The notes under the pieces: generated by a model
The model's input: only the letters and a program-made list of their open reading frames with translations
What the model was told of the DNA's origin: nothing
Databases searched by the model: none
Part shown: positions 44,268-55,395 of the stretch, one piece after another
Layout: the number at the start of each line of letters is the position of its first letter
Numbering within the stretch: the first letter of the stretch is position 1
Translations under genes and position numbers: made by a program
NCBI RefSeq assembly: GCF_010093815.1
Contig: NW_022985549.1
Coordinates: 434,001-498,000, forward strand
Source of the DNA: Pseudovirgaria hyperparasitica
Taxonomy: Eukaryota; Ascomycota; Dothideomycetes; Acrospermales; Acrospermaceae
Length of the DNA stretch: 64,000 nt
Direction of reading: 5' to 3'

Positions 44268-46543
44268 GCGAAAAATGATCTTGTCTACTCCTCTCAGTAA
44301 ATGGTCATGTTGGGAATGACACCGTCGTCTCAGTGTAAACACCCATACTAACCTTGAAGCACTCGCCTAGAAGCATCCTACGCGATGATATCAGTAACAA
44401 TGATCACATTTGAATAAGTAATAGCTCACAGATCTTTCAGTCCACGATTTTCGGGGAAGATAGCAGATACACCGTCTGGTAGAATCCACAAAAACTCTTT
44501 TGACACTGAAATGGAAATAATTGCAGCTTATATGGATCTAGACTCTTATCGTAGTCTTACAATGGCTCCGACTTGCCTATATATTCGATATACTTGTCAA
44601 TGTAGCTTTGTCCAAAGCCATTGCGTGCGGGGAATTCGTGTGTTAATCAACGTTCGTCTGGTTGACTTAGCATACGACTGTCTTACAATTGATATTTATA
44701 TGGGGGCTACACGCATCGAGCATCAGCCGCTGCTTTCAGAGTGTCTATTCCGCTGCCCTCCTTCGCCACAAATCCTCATGCACCAGATACGGCTTCACCT
44801 TCCTTCTTGACTATCCAATAGCTCAAGCAACCTAGGAATGTGGTTCTCGAAGATGCTTAGAATCAGCTCTTCCAATGAGGCATCCTATCCTTTAGCTCTA
44901 ATTTCAAGATCAAGTGCCAGTCGCATGTTCTTCAAGAAACATAACTCCCACCTACTCTCTTCCACAAGTCCGGGAGATATTGCTCATGTAAATCAGGCAT
45001 GGAATTCATATTTTCTTATGAGTGAGGCACTCTTCTTACGTAGCAATATTTGACCTAATTCATCTAGTGGTGGTTTATCACCTGTTACGTCAACGAAAGA
45101 GCAGAGAAGAAAGTATGACTGGGGTTCCTAGTGATATTGAACACAGGCTATCGTTAAAGGAACCAGATCCGGTGTTATTGCATTACGGAATTCATGAGTT
45201 GATATCCACGGCGGACCATAAGTCGCCGTAAAGTACAGCCACCTGGAAGATCTTTCGGCATTGTCCTGTGTAAGAAAGCATCTTGCTTGAATCGAGATAA
45301 CTAGACTTACGTCCTTCGATGTTAGGATCGAGCTTTACGAATTTAGCATGAGTGTAATCTCATATCCCATGATCCTGTAGTGGACCACTCAGAAATACAA
45401 AAAACTTAGTATACTATAGTCTTGAAACCCGATATAGTTGTTGACGAAGCAAGGAAGTCATGAGTTATAACCGCTCGGTGGAACAATTTGAACGAATGGT
45501 ACATCGTTACAACATATACAGTAGCGCATTTACGTAGAAAACAACATGATCTCCCCACACCTCAAAATACAGAACGTCCCTCTCAAGATCTCTTTAGTTA
45601 ATATACGGAATCTTAAGAGAAATAGACTTACTATCTACCGAAAATGGAATCGAGGCAGTTACACCCACAGCCCGCAAACCTATTCACATATCCCATAGTA
45701 CTGGTATATCGAGACTCATTTGTAGCCCGGTGTCGCTGACTATAAGCCCTGTTACGAATATGTGTGAAGTCAAGGCGGCAGTTCAAGGGAAGACGAAGGC
45801 GTCTGGGTCATTTCGTAGCTCGTAATGTCATGATGAGAAGCATGAACGTTGTGGTGAGTATGGTCAAGAACTTCCGTCGTTGACACGGCGTGGAGTGATT
45901 TCAACTTCAGCTTGGAACGGCCAAGCCACGAGACGGCAGCACTCTGAGCTAGAAAGCCAGGAGTAAGGCTTCATACACTACAGATAGATTTCTAAATGAC
46001 TACTGTGACTAGCTTCTTCAAAGCACTTGCATTGGATACGATGATGACGTAAGAATGTTGAATCTGGCGCGGACGTTCTGTTTCGCAGTGGTAGATTTCG
46101 GAGAGTCAAGCAGCGCAACGCGGGTCAATGTCAATACCGCTCATAGGTACCCTGAAATTGATATTTACTAACCACAAATGTTAAAAGACTCCAGCTGATA
46201 ACGTTGATAGAAACAAATCCCGGAGCAACGCAGAACGACAAGGGAGAAGAGAGCAGACCATCAACGCCAAACGATACTGCGCTAAACGCCGTATGCCCTC
46301 GAACTGTATATCTCCCACAATGCTGCTGAGCTGAAACTGGGTATCCAAATAGTCGTAACGGACATGATTGAAAAATAATCGAGAGTCAGAAGACATTCAG
46401 CGACTTGATATAAAGAAAGGCATGATGAAATCGAAAACGACTAGATTTTTGGGCGAGAAAAGAGCGTGTAATGTAGAAGAAAGGTGCAAAGGAATTGAGA
46501 AGTGAGAGAACATTCTGATGTAGGAGTAGAGGCTTGAAAGCTC
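44268..46543. other. Long gene-free interval
   Basis: 2.3 kb with short frames only on both strands (longest about 99 codons, 44511-44810, without motifs). AT-rich in part. Contains the 3' flanks of the papain-fold-like gene and of the kinase gene. Confidence 0.5.
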
Positions 46544-48523
46544 CTACTGATCCCAGACCCCTTCATCTGGCTCGAACAGCTCTGCACATCCCTCCAACCA
46601 TGTACTCCTCAAGACATCCGCAATCGTCCATCTCTCTTCTGGATTCTTCTGCAAGCACCCCTTCACCATCTCTACGGGTTCTGTCGAGCCTTCTTCAAGA
46701 ACTGCGTTGGTCTTGTATAAGGGTGCCTCGTCCCACTCACCATTTAGAATCTGCATGACGACTCGTGGCTCGAATGGGTCATTGAATGCTAATTGGGCCA
46801 TGAGCATTGCGTATACAACGTTGCCGAATGCCCACATGTCCACAGCTGTACTGTATAATTGGCATGGACTTTCCAGTAGCTCCGGTGCTGCATAACGAAG
46901 ACTGCCTGTAACAGACGTGCTTGTGTGACTGGGGCCGATATGCATTTCCTGATCGAATGGCTCTTGATCAAGACGATGCTCGTTGTATACAAAGTCGGCC
47001 ATCCCGAAGTCGCAAAGTAGAATATTACCGCCGTCGCATGCAGCATTGGGATCTGACATGTCGATCAGGACATTTTCGATCTTGATGTCGCGATGAACTA
47101 CATGCACATCCTCGTGTAAGAACCGGATCGCAGAAGCGAGTTGATATACGTAACGCTTCGCGAGGGAAGAAGGAAGGCCGCCAGCACCAGCCTTGCGCCT
47201 CGCATGGATGAGGTCAAATAGAGTGCCACCCTCGTTCAACTTCGTGATACAAAACGTAGCAAACGGTGTTTCAAAGCACTCAATCAAAGGTAGAATATAC
47301 TTGTGATTGACGTAGCGCCAGATCGAGACCTCGTGCTCAAACTCGGCCTGCACCTTTTCGTTCTCGTCTTCGCCTTTGCCAGAAACCTGCTTGCGTACAA
47401 TCTTAACGGCTCGTCGCCTACGAATGCCGTTCTCGAGGTTGAAAACTTCTTTGACCACACTGAAACCACCAACACCAATTTGTCGACCAATTATATAGCC
47501 TGTCTTGTCAATTTCCTGGCCTTCCTCGTCGAGTTCAGCCTTGCTTGCGCTATCATCTCGTGCCCACAAAGACAGAAATGCGCCAGCAGGCGACTTAGAC
47601 GAGTTGGAGCGAGCGGAGCTTCGTCGGCTAGGTCGTCGACCATCGCTTCTTATAACATCTCGGTAACTCCTCGAGCGCTGTGATGATCTCCGGCTGAATG
47701 GCAATGAGCTCGAGGTGAAAGCGGCAAGTGGAGATGAAGTCTCCTGTATGGGTTGGGGGCTCAAAGCGTCGTACTCAGATGGTGTCTGTACTTCGTCAGG
47801 CAAAGGTGAAGCAGTGCCATCAGAAGTGAGGGAAGCCACCCTTTCATCAGCTATGGCTGGACGGCGTGCCAAATCATCGACTGTAGTCTGAAGTAGCGGA
47901 TGCCTCATAACTCCCTGATGATAGCCATGAGGGTCTCTTCGTTGATAATCAAAGCGTTGACCTGTCCGTGGGTCATAGTCATCTCTCCTTGACTCGCTGT
48001 TCGCTCTATGCCTATTTTCTGCGATAGTCAACTCTTGAAGTATCGACCGCCCTCTAATCCTAGGTAGCTTTTCTGGTTTTGGCAAAGCCTCTTCGAGCGC
48101 GAAGGTTTTGCCATCCTCGAGTACTACGTCGGAAGCGAAGCTGACAGATGACCGGCGACTACCGCTGCGACTGCCGCAGTCCGAGTTTCCAGAAGACAGA
48201 CGCGCTGACTTGCCAGGTATATTTTGAGGTTCGCTATGTTCTACTTCATGGTAATTTTGTACTACTCCTTCTTGTACGTCGTGCAAGGCATAACGTTCGG
48301 AGGCGAGAGCGTCTGGGGCGAGCAGTGGTGATCGCTCTGCTATTGAGGCTGGGGGTCGGACTGGTTTAGGAGTTCCAAGTGCAGCATCCTCGTCTAAATC
48401 TTCATCTGCGATGGCAAGCCCGTGAGAAACCCGGCGTGAAAGAGGACTTGCAGCTATTGGTCTTGGGGACGTTGTATCAAGCTTCAGCTTCGCAAATAGT
48501 CTGGAGGTCTCCGCAGGTGCCAT
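46544..48523 (-). CDS. Serine/threonine protein kinase, fungal CAMK-like (PRR/NPR-type), 659 aa
   Basis: Intronless. Long disordered N-terminus (about 335 residues) rich in Ser/Arg with many RxxS-type sites (SRRSSVSF, SRRSSQRSRS), then a C-terminal kinase domain from about 340: G-loop GRQIGVGGFSVV, Lys in RRAVKIVRK, Glu in the EVSIWRYV helix, catalytic HRDIKIEN, DFG in LLCDFGMAD, APE in RYAAPELL, and WAFGNVVYAM. All catalytic residues are present, so it should be active. Domain architecture (disordered head, kinase tail) and helix F/activation loop fit the fungal PRR1/2 and NPR1/HAL groups that act in nutrient, ion and pheromone signalling. The exact orthologue is not decided. Confidence 0.92.
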   Translation of the reverse strand: MAPAETSRLFAKLKLDTTSPRPIAASPLSRRVSHGLAIADEDLDEDAALGTPKPVRPPASIAERSPLLAPDALASERYALHDVQEGVVQNYHEVEHSEPQNIPGKSARLSSGNSDCGSRSGSRRSSVSFASDVVLEDGKTFALEEALPKPEKLPRIRGRSILQELTIAENRHRANSESRRDDYDPRTGQRFDYQRRDPHGYHQGVMRHPLLQTTVDDLARRPAIADERVASLTSDGTASPLPDEVQTPSEYDALSPQPIQETSSPLAAFTSSSLPFSRRSSQRSRSYRDVIRSDGRRPSRRSSARSNSSKSPAGAFLSLWARDDSASKAELDEEGQEIDKTGYIIGRQIGVGGFSVVKEVFNLENGIRRRRAVKIVRKQVSGKGEDENEKVQAEFEHEVSIWRYVNHKYILPLIECFETPFATFCITKLNEGGTLFDLIHARRKAGAGGLPSSLAKRYVYQLASAIRFLHEDVHVVHRDIKIENVLIDMSDPNAACDGGNILLCDFGMADFVYNEHRLDQEPFDQEMHIGPSHTSTSVTGSLRYAAPELLESPCQLYSTAVDMWAFGNVVYAMLMAQLAFNDPFEPRVVMQILNGEWDEAPLYKTNAVLEEGSTEPVEMVKGCLQKNPEERWTIADVLRSTWLEGCAELFEPDEGVWDQ

Positions 48524-51032
48524 TCGACTCTATGGAATATACGAGGTATGTGAACGAAGCAAGTTTGATTTCGATGTGGGATGTGAGGAACGGGTGTACG
48601 GAGGTGACCGATATGCTAGTAAGGCCTCTGTGATTTGGCGCGTGCATGGCAAGCGCGCTTGCGCTCAATGTTTGCTGAACCTCTTAGGGCGAGGCATTCA
48701 CAGATAGACCAGGGTAAAGACAATCAAGAGCTTGTCCTAGTGACTACTCAGCTTGTGCGTGTGAGCGGAGGAGAGTGTTGTCAGGAGCGAAAGGCGGAGG
48801 AAGTTTACCTACGGTCTTGGCCTGGATCTCCAGCGCCCCGGGAGTAAGTAGTTCGTTACGGATGGAGATGGAGTTAGCTAAGGGAATGGCCGGAATGACC
48901 CACGCCAAGCCAGATGCAGTGTGACCCTTGTACCTGGTGTATACACACGTATGTACAGTCACGCATACGAATAATAATAATGACTTCGGCCTGCATCGCC
49001 ATACTGTCTCTGGTAAAAGAGGCTAGTAATGCTTCTACGGGTTGCGCGCCAATTGTGCGCCTTACATCTGTTGTAGTTAACAAGTGTGCCTTTGCGAGCC
49101 TGTGCTTCCCTCATGCTATCAGCATAGGTGTTAATACACCCATACACATTTAAATGCGATCCAACGACCCCGAATAACAGGCGGAAGCGGCGCGAGAGAC
49201 TTTCACCATCTCCCAGTCCTGGAGTAGTACTACATGCCGTTATGCACTGATCAGCCCAGGCCCAAGCCCGAACCCCAGCCGAAACAAATGCGGTGCAGCG
49301 TGGGGAGACATCGGTCTAATGTGTCTTCACTTTCTTCTCGCCTTCTATCATTCACTAGGCAGGGCAGGATCCTGAATCCTAAATACAACCTGCTGACTAC
49401 GATTCTTTCGACGGAAGGCGGGAGACGGAAGCCTTGCTTTAGCCACGCCACGATAGTCCATCGTGTGGCTTGACTTCTGCGGTGGTTAGATAGAAATGAC
49501 GACAGGCTCTAATTAGCATCAAAGAAGGATCAGCCACAGAACAAGCGAGGAAGATGCTGCAGGATCTCGCGGACCGAGACCGAAACACCAAACCACAACC
49601 CACAACCGACAATTCTTAAATGCACGCTGCAGGGTCTTCGTCATCTTGCAGCCGGCCGTATTTGTGTACCACTCACAGGTCCTGTCACGACATCATTGTA
49701 TCTTTTTGTCCCTTGCATCTCTCAAAGTTATGCTCCACAGCTTCAGTTTCATATCTTCCGCCTGTTGAACCCCCCAACAATTAGCCGGATGAGGTAGCGG
49801 AACAACCTAGCACCTCGTTTCCGTGGCTCGTGCAACGCATGAGTCTCCATAAGGCCAAGTAGATAGTGTCGAATTCAATTAATGTCTCTCTGGCTCATTC
49901 CATCAGTGTGTGGATGAAGAATCGTTGGTAGTGTTGGTGGTGGTGATAGTGGACCGATTAATAATTTTAATATTGCCACTTTGTGTCAACGCATTCTGGT
50001 AACTACAGCGATGCGAGTTAAGTCTGGCCTGTTTTTTTTCAGAGGCTGGATGATACTGCCTTGGTTGTATATATAACTATGGTGTGTGCTGGCTGTTCTA
50101 ATTGAAACACCTCTCATCAGCACAGACTCGCTATAGAGTAGTGTTGGTTTAGCCAGAGATCGACAGATCTCCTGGGCATTCAACAAAATATGGTACGTAC
50201 TGGCATTGCACCCTCACCGTCATTCCGAAGAGGCGAGAAGAATGGGTCTTGTCTCCACTTGATGGATGCCACCCACTGTCCACTGGAAGATAGGTAGAAG
50301 AGCAAGGCTGTGTGGCTGAGCTCAGCAGTCGTACCGTACCTATCAGCTGGACCTCGCAAAAACACCCGCGGACCCTCTTGCTGGGAGATTGAACGTGACC
50401 GCGTTTTCACATGTCTCTCTCCAAGTAGCTTTTCTCAGACACGGCAAGTGTCCTATAATGAGGTGCTGCTGAACAGGCGGCACGGATTGATGCTTGAGGC
50501 AAACGATCATCGTACTCTTTGATGTATTTAGGCTAGTCCACAAGCAAGAGGGACGACTGTACTTCCGGAGGAGTATCGATAATATGTAGTAGATAGGTTA
50601 GAGGATAGACGGGGGTACAAGCGCAATGGGGGAGTGGTCATCGTCGTCATCTTATCGCTGGCAGGCACGTTGTGGAGCTAACACCTAGGTATTAATGCCT
50701 AATCCTAACCTGGCGGGTTTCAGTACCTACAACGGTACAGCCCTTTTAGCCCTTTTAGCCCTGGAGCTTGCTGCACAGCTCCCGCTCAACACCACTTGCT
50801 TTCTCGCCGTGTTGACGCAGACTCATCCCATCTATTTCGCTCACACTTCAACTCTGTCGCGTCGCCTCTTCTTAAACCCAGCAATACCCTTCTCACTGCA
50901 TACTTTCACCGCATCTCTTATCGCCCGATAAGCGCTGTATCTATCTCCCAGTCCTTCTCCCAGCACTACCGTCTGCCAACTTCGTCATATCCTTCCTCCC
51001 GCGGCCACCGTGCCTGGACAACCTCACAGACC
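48524..51032. promoter_or_regulatory. Long divergent intergenic region, kinase / VAC8
   Basis: 2.5 kb between two divergent start codons. No gene is supported. A T-run (50029-50040) and a tandem CCCTTTTAG/CCCTTTTAG repeat (50742-50759) are present. CT-rich stretches before the VAC8 start (50960-51020) look like a fungal leader. The length suggests long 5' UTRs or unseen non-coding RNA. Confidence 0.45.
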
Positions 51033-53071
51033 ATGGGCTTCTGTGGTGCATTTCTCGCATCGTGCTGCGGCTGTATGTCTTGGTCAGATGAGTATTACTG
51101 ACAGAATGCTGACCCGCATGCTCCAGCTCGCTCCAAAGATGGGCTTTACGAAAATGCTCTTGCAGATTCAGAAAGAGAAGCCGTAGCAGACCTCCTTGGC
51201 TACCTAGAAGATGTGCGTCCTTTGAATCAAATTCTCTCACCCTCCACCTCACTGACATGCGGGAGCAGAGAGCGAACACGGATTTCTATTCCGGTCCACC
51301 TCTACAAGCTTTAAGCATCCTTGTCTACTCAGAAAATATTGACCTTCAACGGAGCGCCAGTCTCACATTTGCTGAGATAACAGAAGGAAGTACGTCACAT
51401 GGACCCGCACTCGAAAATTATATATATTGAATAATCATGGCAGATGTGCGAGAAGTTGGACGTGAAACTCTCGAACCTATTCTATTTCTCCTTTCAAACC
51501 CCGATATCGAAGTACAGAGAGCAGCCAGCGCGGCACTCGGGAACCTGGCTGTCAATCGTATGATACCTCGTATCTACCGGACATGATCCCTATGCTAAAT
51601 ATAAGCAGCGGAAAACAAAGTCGCGATAGTACAGCTTGGAGGCTTGAATCCGTTGATCAAGCAGATGAACTCCCTCAACGTCGAAGTCCAGTGTAACGCC
51701 GTCGGCTGCATCACCAATCTGGCTACACATGAAGATAACAAAGCTCGTATTGCCCGGTCTGGAGCTTTACAGCCCCTCACAAAACTAGCAAAGTCGAAAG
51801 ATATGCGAGTACAGCGTAACGCTACAGGTGCCTTGTTAAACATGACACATTCAGGTACCTATCTAAGGCCGCTACAGCTCAGGCAATAAAAGCTTATTGA
51901 TTATAGATGATAATCGCCAGCAACTGGTCAAGGCCGGGGCAATTCCCGTCCTGGTGCAACTCCTATCGTCACCCGACGTCGATGTACAATACTATTGCAC
52001 CACTGCTTTGAGTAACATCGCAGTAGACTCAGCCAATCGTGCCAAACTGGTACAGACTGAACCACACCTCGTCAAGGCTTTGATTTCTCTCATGCGCCAA
52101 AGAGAGGGTTCTTCTCCACGGACGCGAGACAGTCTACCACCTCCCAAAGTGAAGCAGCAGGCTGCGCTCGCGCTCAGGAATCTCGCCTCAGATGAAGTCT
52201 ATCAACTAGAGATCGTGCGGAACCAAGGACTACCGCCACTACTAGAACTCCTCACATCGGAATATCCGCCTCTTAAGAATTCGGCTGTCGCTTGTATCCG
52301 CAACATCTCCATTCATCCCGCAAATGAATCTCCTATCATTGATGCTGGCTTTCTCCCGCCTCTGGTTGACCTTCTGGGCCCCAACATCTCGGAGGAAATT
52401 CAGTGCCATGCCATATCGACGCTACGGAACCTTGCTGCTAGCTCTGATCGGAACAAGCAGCTCGTGTTGGACGCTGGTGCTGTTCAGAAGTGCATAGAGC
52501 GGGTGCTGAATGTGCCACTCAGCGTGCAGTCAGAAATGACTGCAGCTATTGCAGTTCTTGCCTTGAGTGATGAGCTTAAAACCCACCTTTTGAACATTGG
52601 TGTCTTTGATGTCCTTATTCCTCTAACCGAGTCAGAAAGTATCGAGGTCCAAGGGAACAGTGCTGCTGCACTGGGCAATCTTTCTTCGAAAGGTATATTC
52701 GAAATCCGCCAGGCCATTGATGCTTGTGCTAACACGTTTTAGTGGGTGACTACAGGAAATTTTTGGAGAATTGGAAAGAACCCAATGGTGGAATTCACGG
52801 CTATCTTGAACGTTTCCTCAACAGCGGTGACCCAACTTTCCAGCACATCGCTGTATGGACACTCTTGCAACTACTCGAGTCAGAGGACACGAAATTGACG
52901 GAACGGATTGCCAAATCTGACGATCTCGTGTCCATGATCTCGCAAATTGCTGAAAGAACGATTGAATCCGATGATGAAGATAACGAAGACGGGGAGGGAG
53001 AAGTCGTCGGTCTCGCGAGAAAATGTCTCGAGCTTCTCGGAAAAGGCCAGAAGGGCTTGCTTGAGGGCTGA
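51033..53071 (+). CDS. vac8: Vacuolar armadillo-repeat protein VAC8, 573 aa
   Basis: Seven exons: 51033-51072, 51127-51212, 51269-51389, 51444-51557, 51609-51854, 51907-52692 and 52743-53071, introns 50-56 bp. The acceptor at 51608 could alternatively be three bases upstream (adding one residue). [14 protein letters not shown] gives a Gly2 myristoylation site and Cys4/11/12/14 for palmitoylation, anchoring the protein on the vacuole. The rest is about eleven armadillo repeats (for example [51 protein letters not shown]). Vac8 acts in vacuole inheritance and fusion, the nucleus-vacuole junction and autophagy through Nvj1, Vac17 and Atg13. The C-terminus is acidic ([13 protein letters not shown]). 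Identity is secure from length, order and N-terminal anchor. Confidence 0.97.
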
Positions 53072-53486
53072 CAATCACAGACGCCCTCGACTGCTTCGAT
53101 CGCATCGTACCGCTCATTCGCGGACGAGACTCCTTGAGCGATTACCGTATAAGCAGGCATCAATCTACACTTGGGCGTACCAATACTTCAGCGAAAACAC
53201 CAAAGTAGCATTTCCATCGACTTTTTGTTATAGCGAGCATGGGCGGAGCAGGTTGGACTTCCCTTTGTCAAAATCATCATCATCAATCTTCTTGCGCCGT
53301 ACATTTGGCACATTACTTTTTTTATACCTCTTGTGGCGCACACTTTGTTTTGCTCACGTCATCTCAAGACGCGAGCAGGTGACCTATCATCTCTCTTTAA
53401 TGGAGAGCATTGGGTCCGTATGTACAAGAGTAGGGTATAACGTACGTATTCTTGATGATATGAGGAATCGACACAGGATATAATGT
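53072..53486. other. Convergent 3' intergenic interval
   Basis: 415 bp between the stops of VAC8 (plus) and the PARG gene (minus). A frame runs on the plus strand through it but is a read-through of VAC8 exon DNA in another frame. Nothing else seen. Confidence 0.45.
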
Positions 53487-55034
53487 CTACGTATCCGTTT
53501 CCGAGCCCTCGTATGTGTCACTGTCTCTTGTGCTTTCATTCTCGTCACCACTGCTACTCTCTCCCTCGCGATCACTCCCACCTGCATTACCATCCCCATC
53601 ATCATCATCATCATCACCACCATCATCAATGTCCCGATCTGAATCTTCATCCTCATCTCCCATTTCATCTCTGTGTTTCCTCAACGCCTCCAGTACGCCA
53701 CGTACTCGCTCCGGATAACGACTTTCCCGCATCTGTCCCTCCATCTCCAGGATCTTCGCGTTCAGCTCAGCTCGCTTGCGTTGTGCGATGGCTTCTTCAG
53801 AGTCACTACCACTATCATCTCCATCTCTGACTGTTCGACACTCCAGGACATCTATGTTTGGCGATGTGCCCCAAGCCCGCGCAAACGCATACGCAAGCCC
53901 TGGATTAGAGATCGCGAAAACCATTCTTATATCTCGCGCTCTCTCTCCAGACCCATCCGCCAATCGTGAGAAGTGAAGCTCTATAGCCTTCCGCCACAAC
54001 GCCGCTACTTCACCCACAGGATGTCCATACGCGCCGCAACCCCACGCACCCAGCACGATGCGCGTCGCACGCGAATACGTCGATATGGTACGCAGTACAG
54101 CGTGCATCTTCGCCAGCATCAGAGCACGCGTCTTCGGCGAGGCATAGCATTTGCGCACCGGTCCCTCATCCTCGCCAATCGCATCGCCGCCATGCTCCTC
54201 TGTGCCATTCCCGTTGCCCTTGCCTACAACATTGCCATCCGGCGCGTCCTCGACGTCCGGCCACCGTGTTGCACCCGCGCTGATGATGTCTACGTAGAAC
54301 CGCCCGCCGCTGCCGCCGCTCTTCTTGAGTTCCTCGTCGCCCACTTTCCATACGAGCACGTCGGGCGTGTACACGGCGCCGAGCTCGGGTAGGCGGTACC
54401 ATGATTCGCGTAGTGAGGGGAGGAGAGTGGTGCGTGTGCAGAGATGCTCTTCTTGGCTTGTGGCGCCCTGGTACACGCCACCGCCGGGACGAAGCGGGGA
54501 GGCCATGTTCAGCAGAGCTATGTTTGCTGGCTTGGAAGTTGACTTGGAAGAGGAGGGCGATGGGGAGAGCAGGGCGCGGGCAGCGTTGAGGGAGTCCGTG
54601 ATGTGGATTGATATGCTAGGGGGTGGAGAGGAACGGGAGGCGGATGTAGATGTAGACTGAGATGTATTGCGGGCATCATTGTTCGCTTTCTTCTTTTTCG
54701 CATCGCCTCTGTTGCTGCTGTCGTCCTCTACCTCGTCCGCGCTGTCATCGTTCCGCTTCTTCCGCCCCTTGCCCTTGCCCTTGCCCTTGCCTTTGCCCTT
54801 CTTTCCGAAATCGTCGTCTCGCGTGTCACGTGCTTCCGTGTCTGCGTCGCCTATAAACCGCAAGGGCGGGTCGACGATTAGTCTTGCCGTGTCGACACCC
54901 TTTCTTGCTCTTGCATCGCTTTTTAGAAGAGCTGGGATGACATTGTTGATGATGTGTTTCGCTTCTTTGGCTCGTTGGGCGCGGCGGATCGATTGTGGCG
55001 GTGGTGGGATGAAGTGTGGATTTGTGCGGCCCAT
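53487..55034 (-). CDS. Microbial-type PARG-domain protein (TIGR02452/DUF2263), 515 aa
   Basis: Intronless. Start MGRTNPHFIPPP followed by an N-terminal helical part (about 15-60) and a Lys/Gly-repeat linker (about residues 76-90, FGKKGKGKGKGKG and more) and Ser/Asn-rich spacer. The microbial PARG catalytic domain begins near 140: NIALLNMASPLRPGGGVYQGA with the GGG-x..-QEE signature (TSQEEHLCTRTTLL), the CYASPKTRALMLAKMHAVL block and VLGAWGCGAYGHPVGEVAALW. This fold removes ADP-ribose from proteins or degrades poly(ADP-ribose). The last 90 residues are an Asp/Glu/Ser-rich tail with a (GAT)n coding tract. Fungi usually keep this single-copy; nuclear role is an inference. Sits 361 bp from NAD kinase, same strand. 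Confidence 0.92.
   Translation of the reverse strand: MGRTNPHFIPPPPQSIRRAQRAKEAKHIINNVIPALLKSDARARKGVDTARLIVDPPLRFIGDADTEARDTRDDDFGKKGKGKGKGKGKGRKKRNDDSADEVEDDSSNRGDAKKKKANNDARNTSQSTSTSASRSSPPPSISIHITDSLNAARALLSPSPSSSKSTSKPANIALLNMASPLRPGGGVYQGATSQEEHLCTRTTLLPSLRESWYRLPELGAVYTPDVLVWKVGDEELKKSGGSGGRFYVDIISAGATRWPDVEDAPDGNVVGKGNGNGTEEHGGDAIGEDEGPVRKCYASPKTRALMLAKMHAVLRTISTYSRATRIVLGAWGCGAYGHPVGEVAALWRKAIELHFSRLADGSGERARDIRMVFAISNPGLAYAFARAWGTSPNIDVLECRTVRDGDDSGSDSEEAIAQRKRAELNAKILEMEGQMRESRYPERVRGVLEALRKHRDEMGDEDEDSDRDIDDGGDDDDDDGDGNAGGSDREGESSSGDENESTRDSDTYEGSETDT
53577..53636 (-). repeat. Coding trinucleotide repeat (Asp/Gly-rich)
   Basis: A (CAT)n tract on the plus strand, i.e. (ATG/GAT)n on the coding strand, encodes an Asp run in the C-terminal acidic tail of the PARG gene. 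Length is likely to vary between strains. Confidence 0.6.
54767..54811 (-). repeat. Coding hexanucleotide repeat (Lys-Gly)n
   Basis: Tandem CCCTTG units (plus strand) encode alternating Lys-Gly residues in the PARG linker. Six to seven copies, one with a changed third base. Confidence 0.75.
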
Positions 55035-55395
55035 TTCAATATACGGTGGTAATGCAACTGGACTAAACTCTGTGCAATTCTTTCCCTACTATATAAATTT
55101 TAGAGTTTGTGAGGCAGCAGATATTGGGATGAGTAAGAGCACCCTGATAATCATCTCGTCACGTGGTGTTTGACGATTTGTGGAGATTGAGCGCTTGTGG
55201 ACGTTTAGATCACAGGCTTTGTGGGTGCTTCTGTATAATGGAAATGGGTCTCATTATTACTCATGTATATGTGAATGTAGTATAGCCCTGGGTCTCTCTA
55301 TATTATTTACATTATCCAATTCCATCCAGGGTACCGGACAGACGGGCAACCTTGGACCTTCATCTATCAGTCTGATGTACGATTCGAGTACTTCT
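55035..55395. other. Short intergenic interval
   Basis: 361 bp between the PARG start and the NAD kinase stop, both on the minus strand. Contains the PARG promoter; a TATATAAATT stretch lies near 55090, about 55 bp upstream of its ATG, and could be a TATA element. Confidence 0.4.

Noticed and set aside
53947-54660. Several plus-strand frames across the PARG gene
   Set aside because: They are antisense shadows of the intronless PARG gene, caused by its high GC content.
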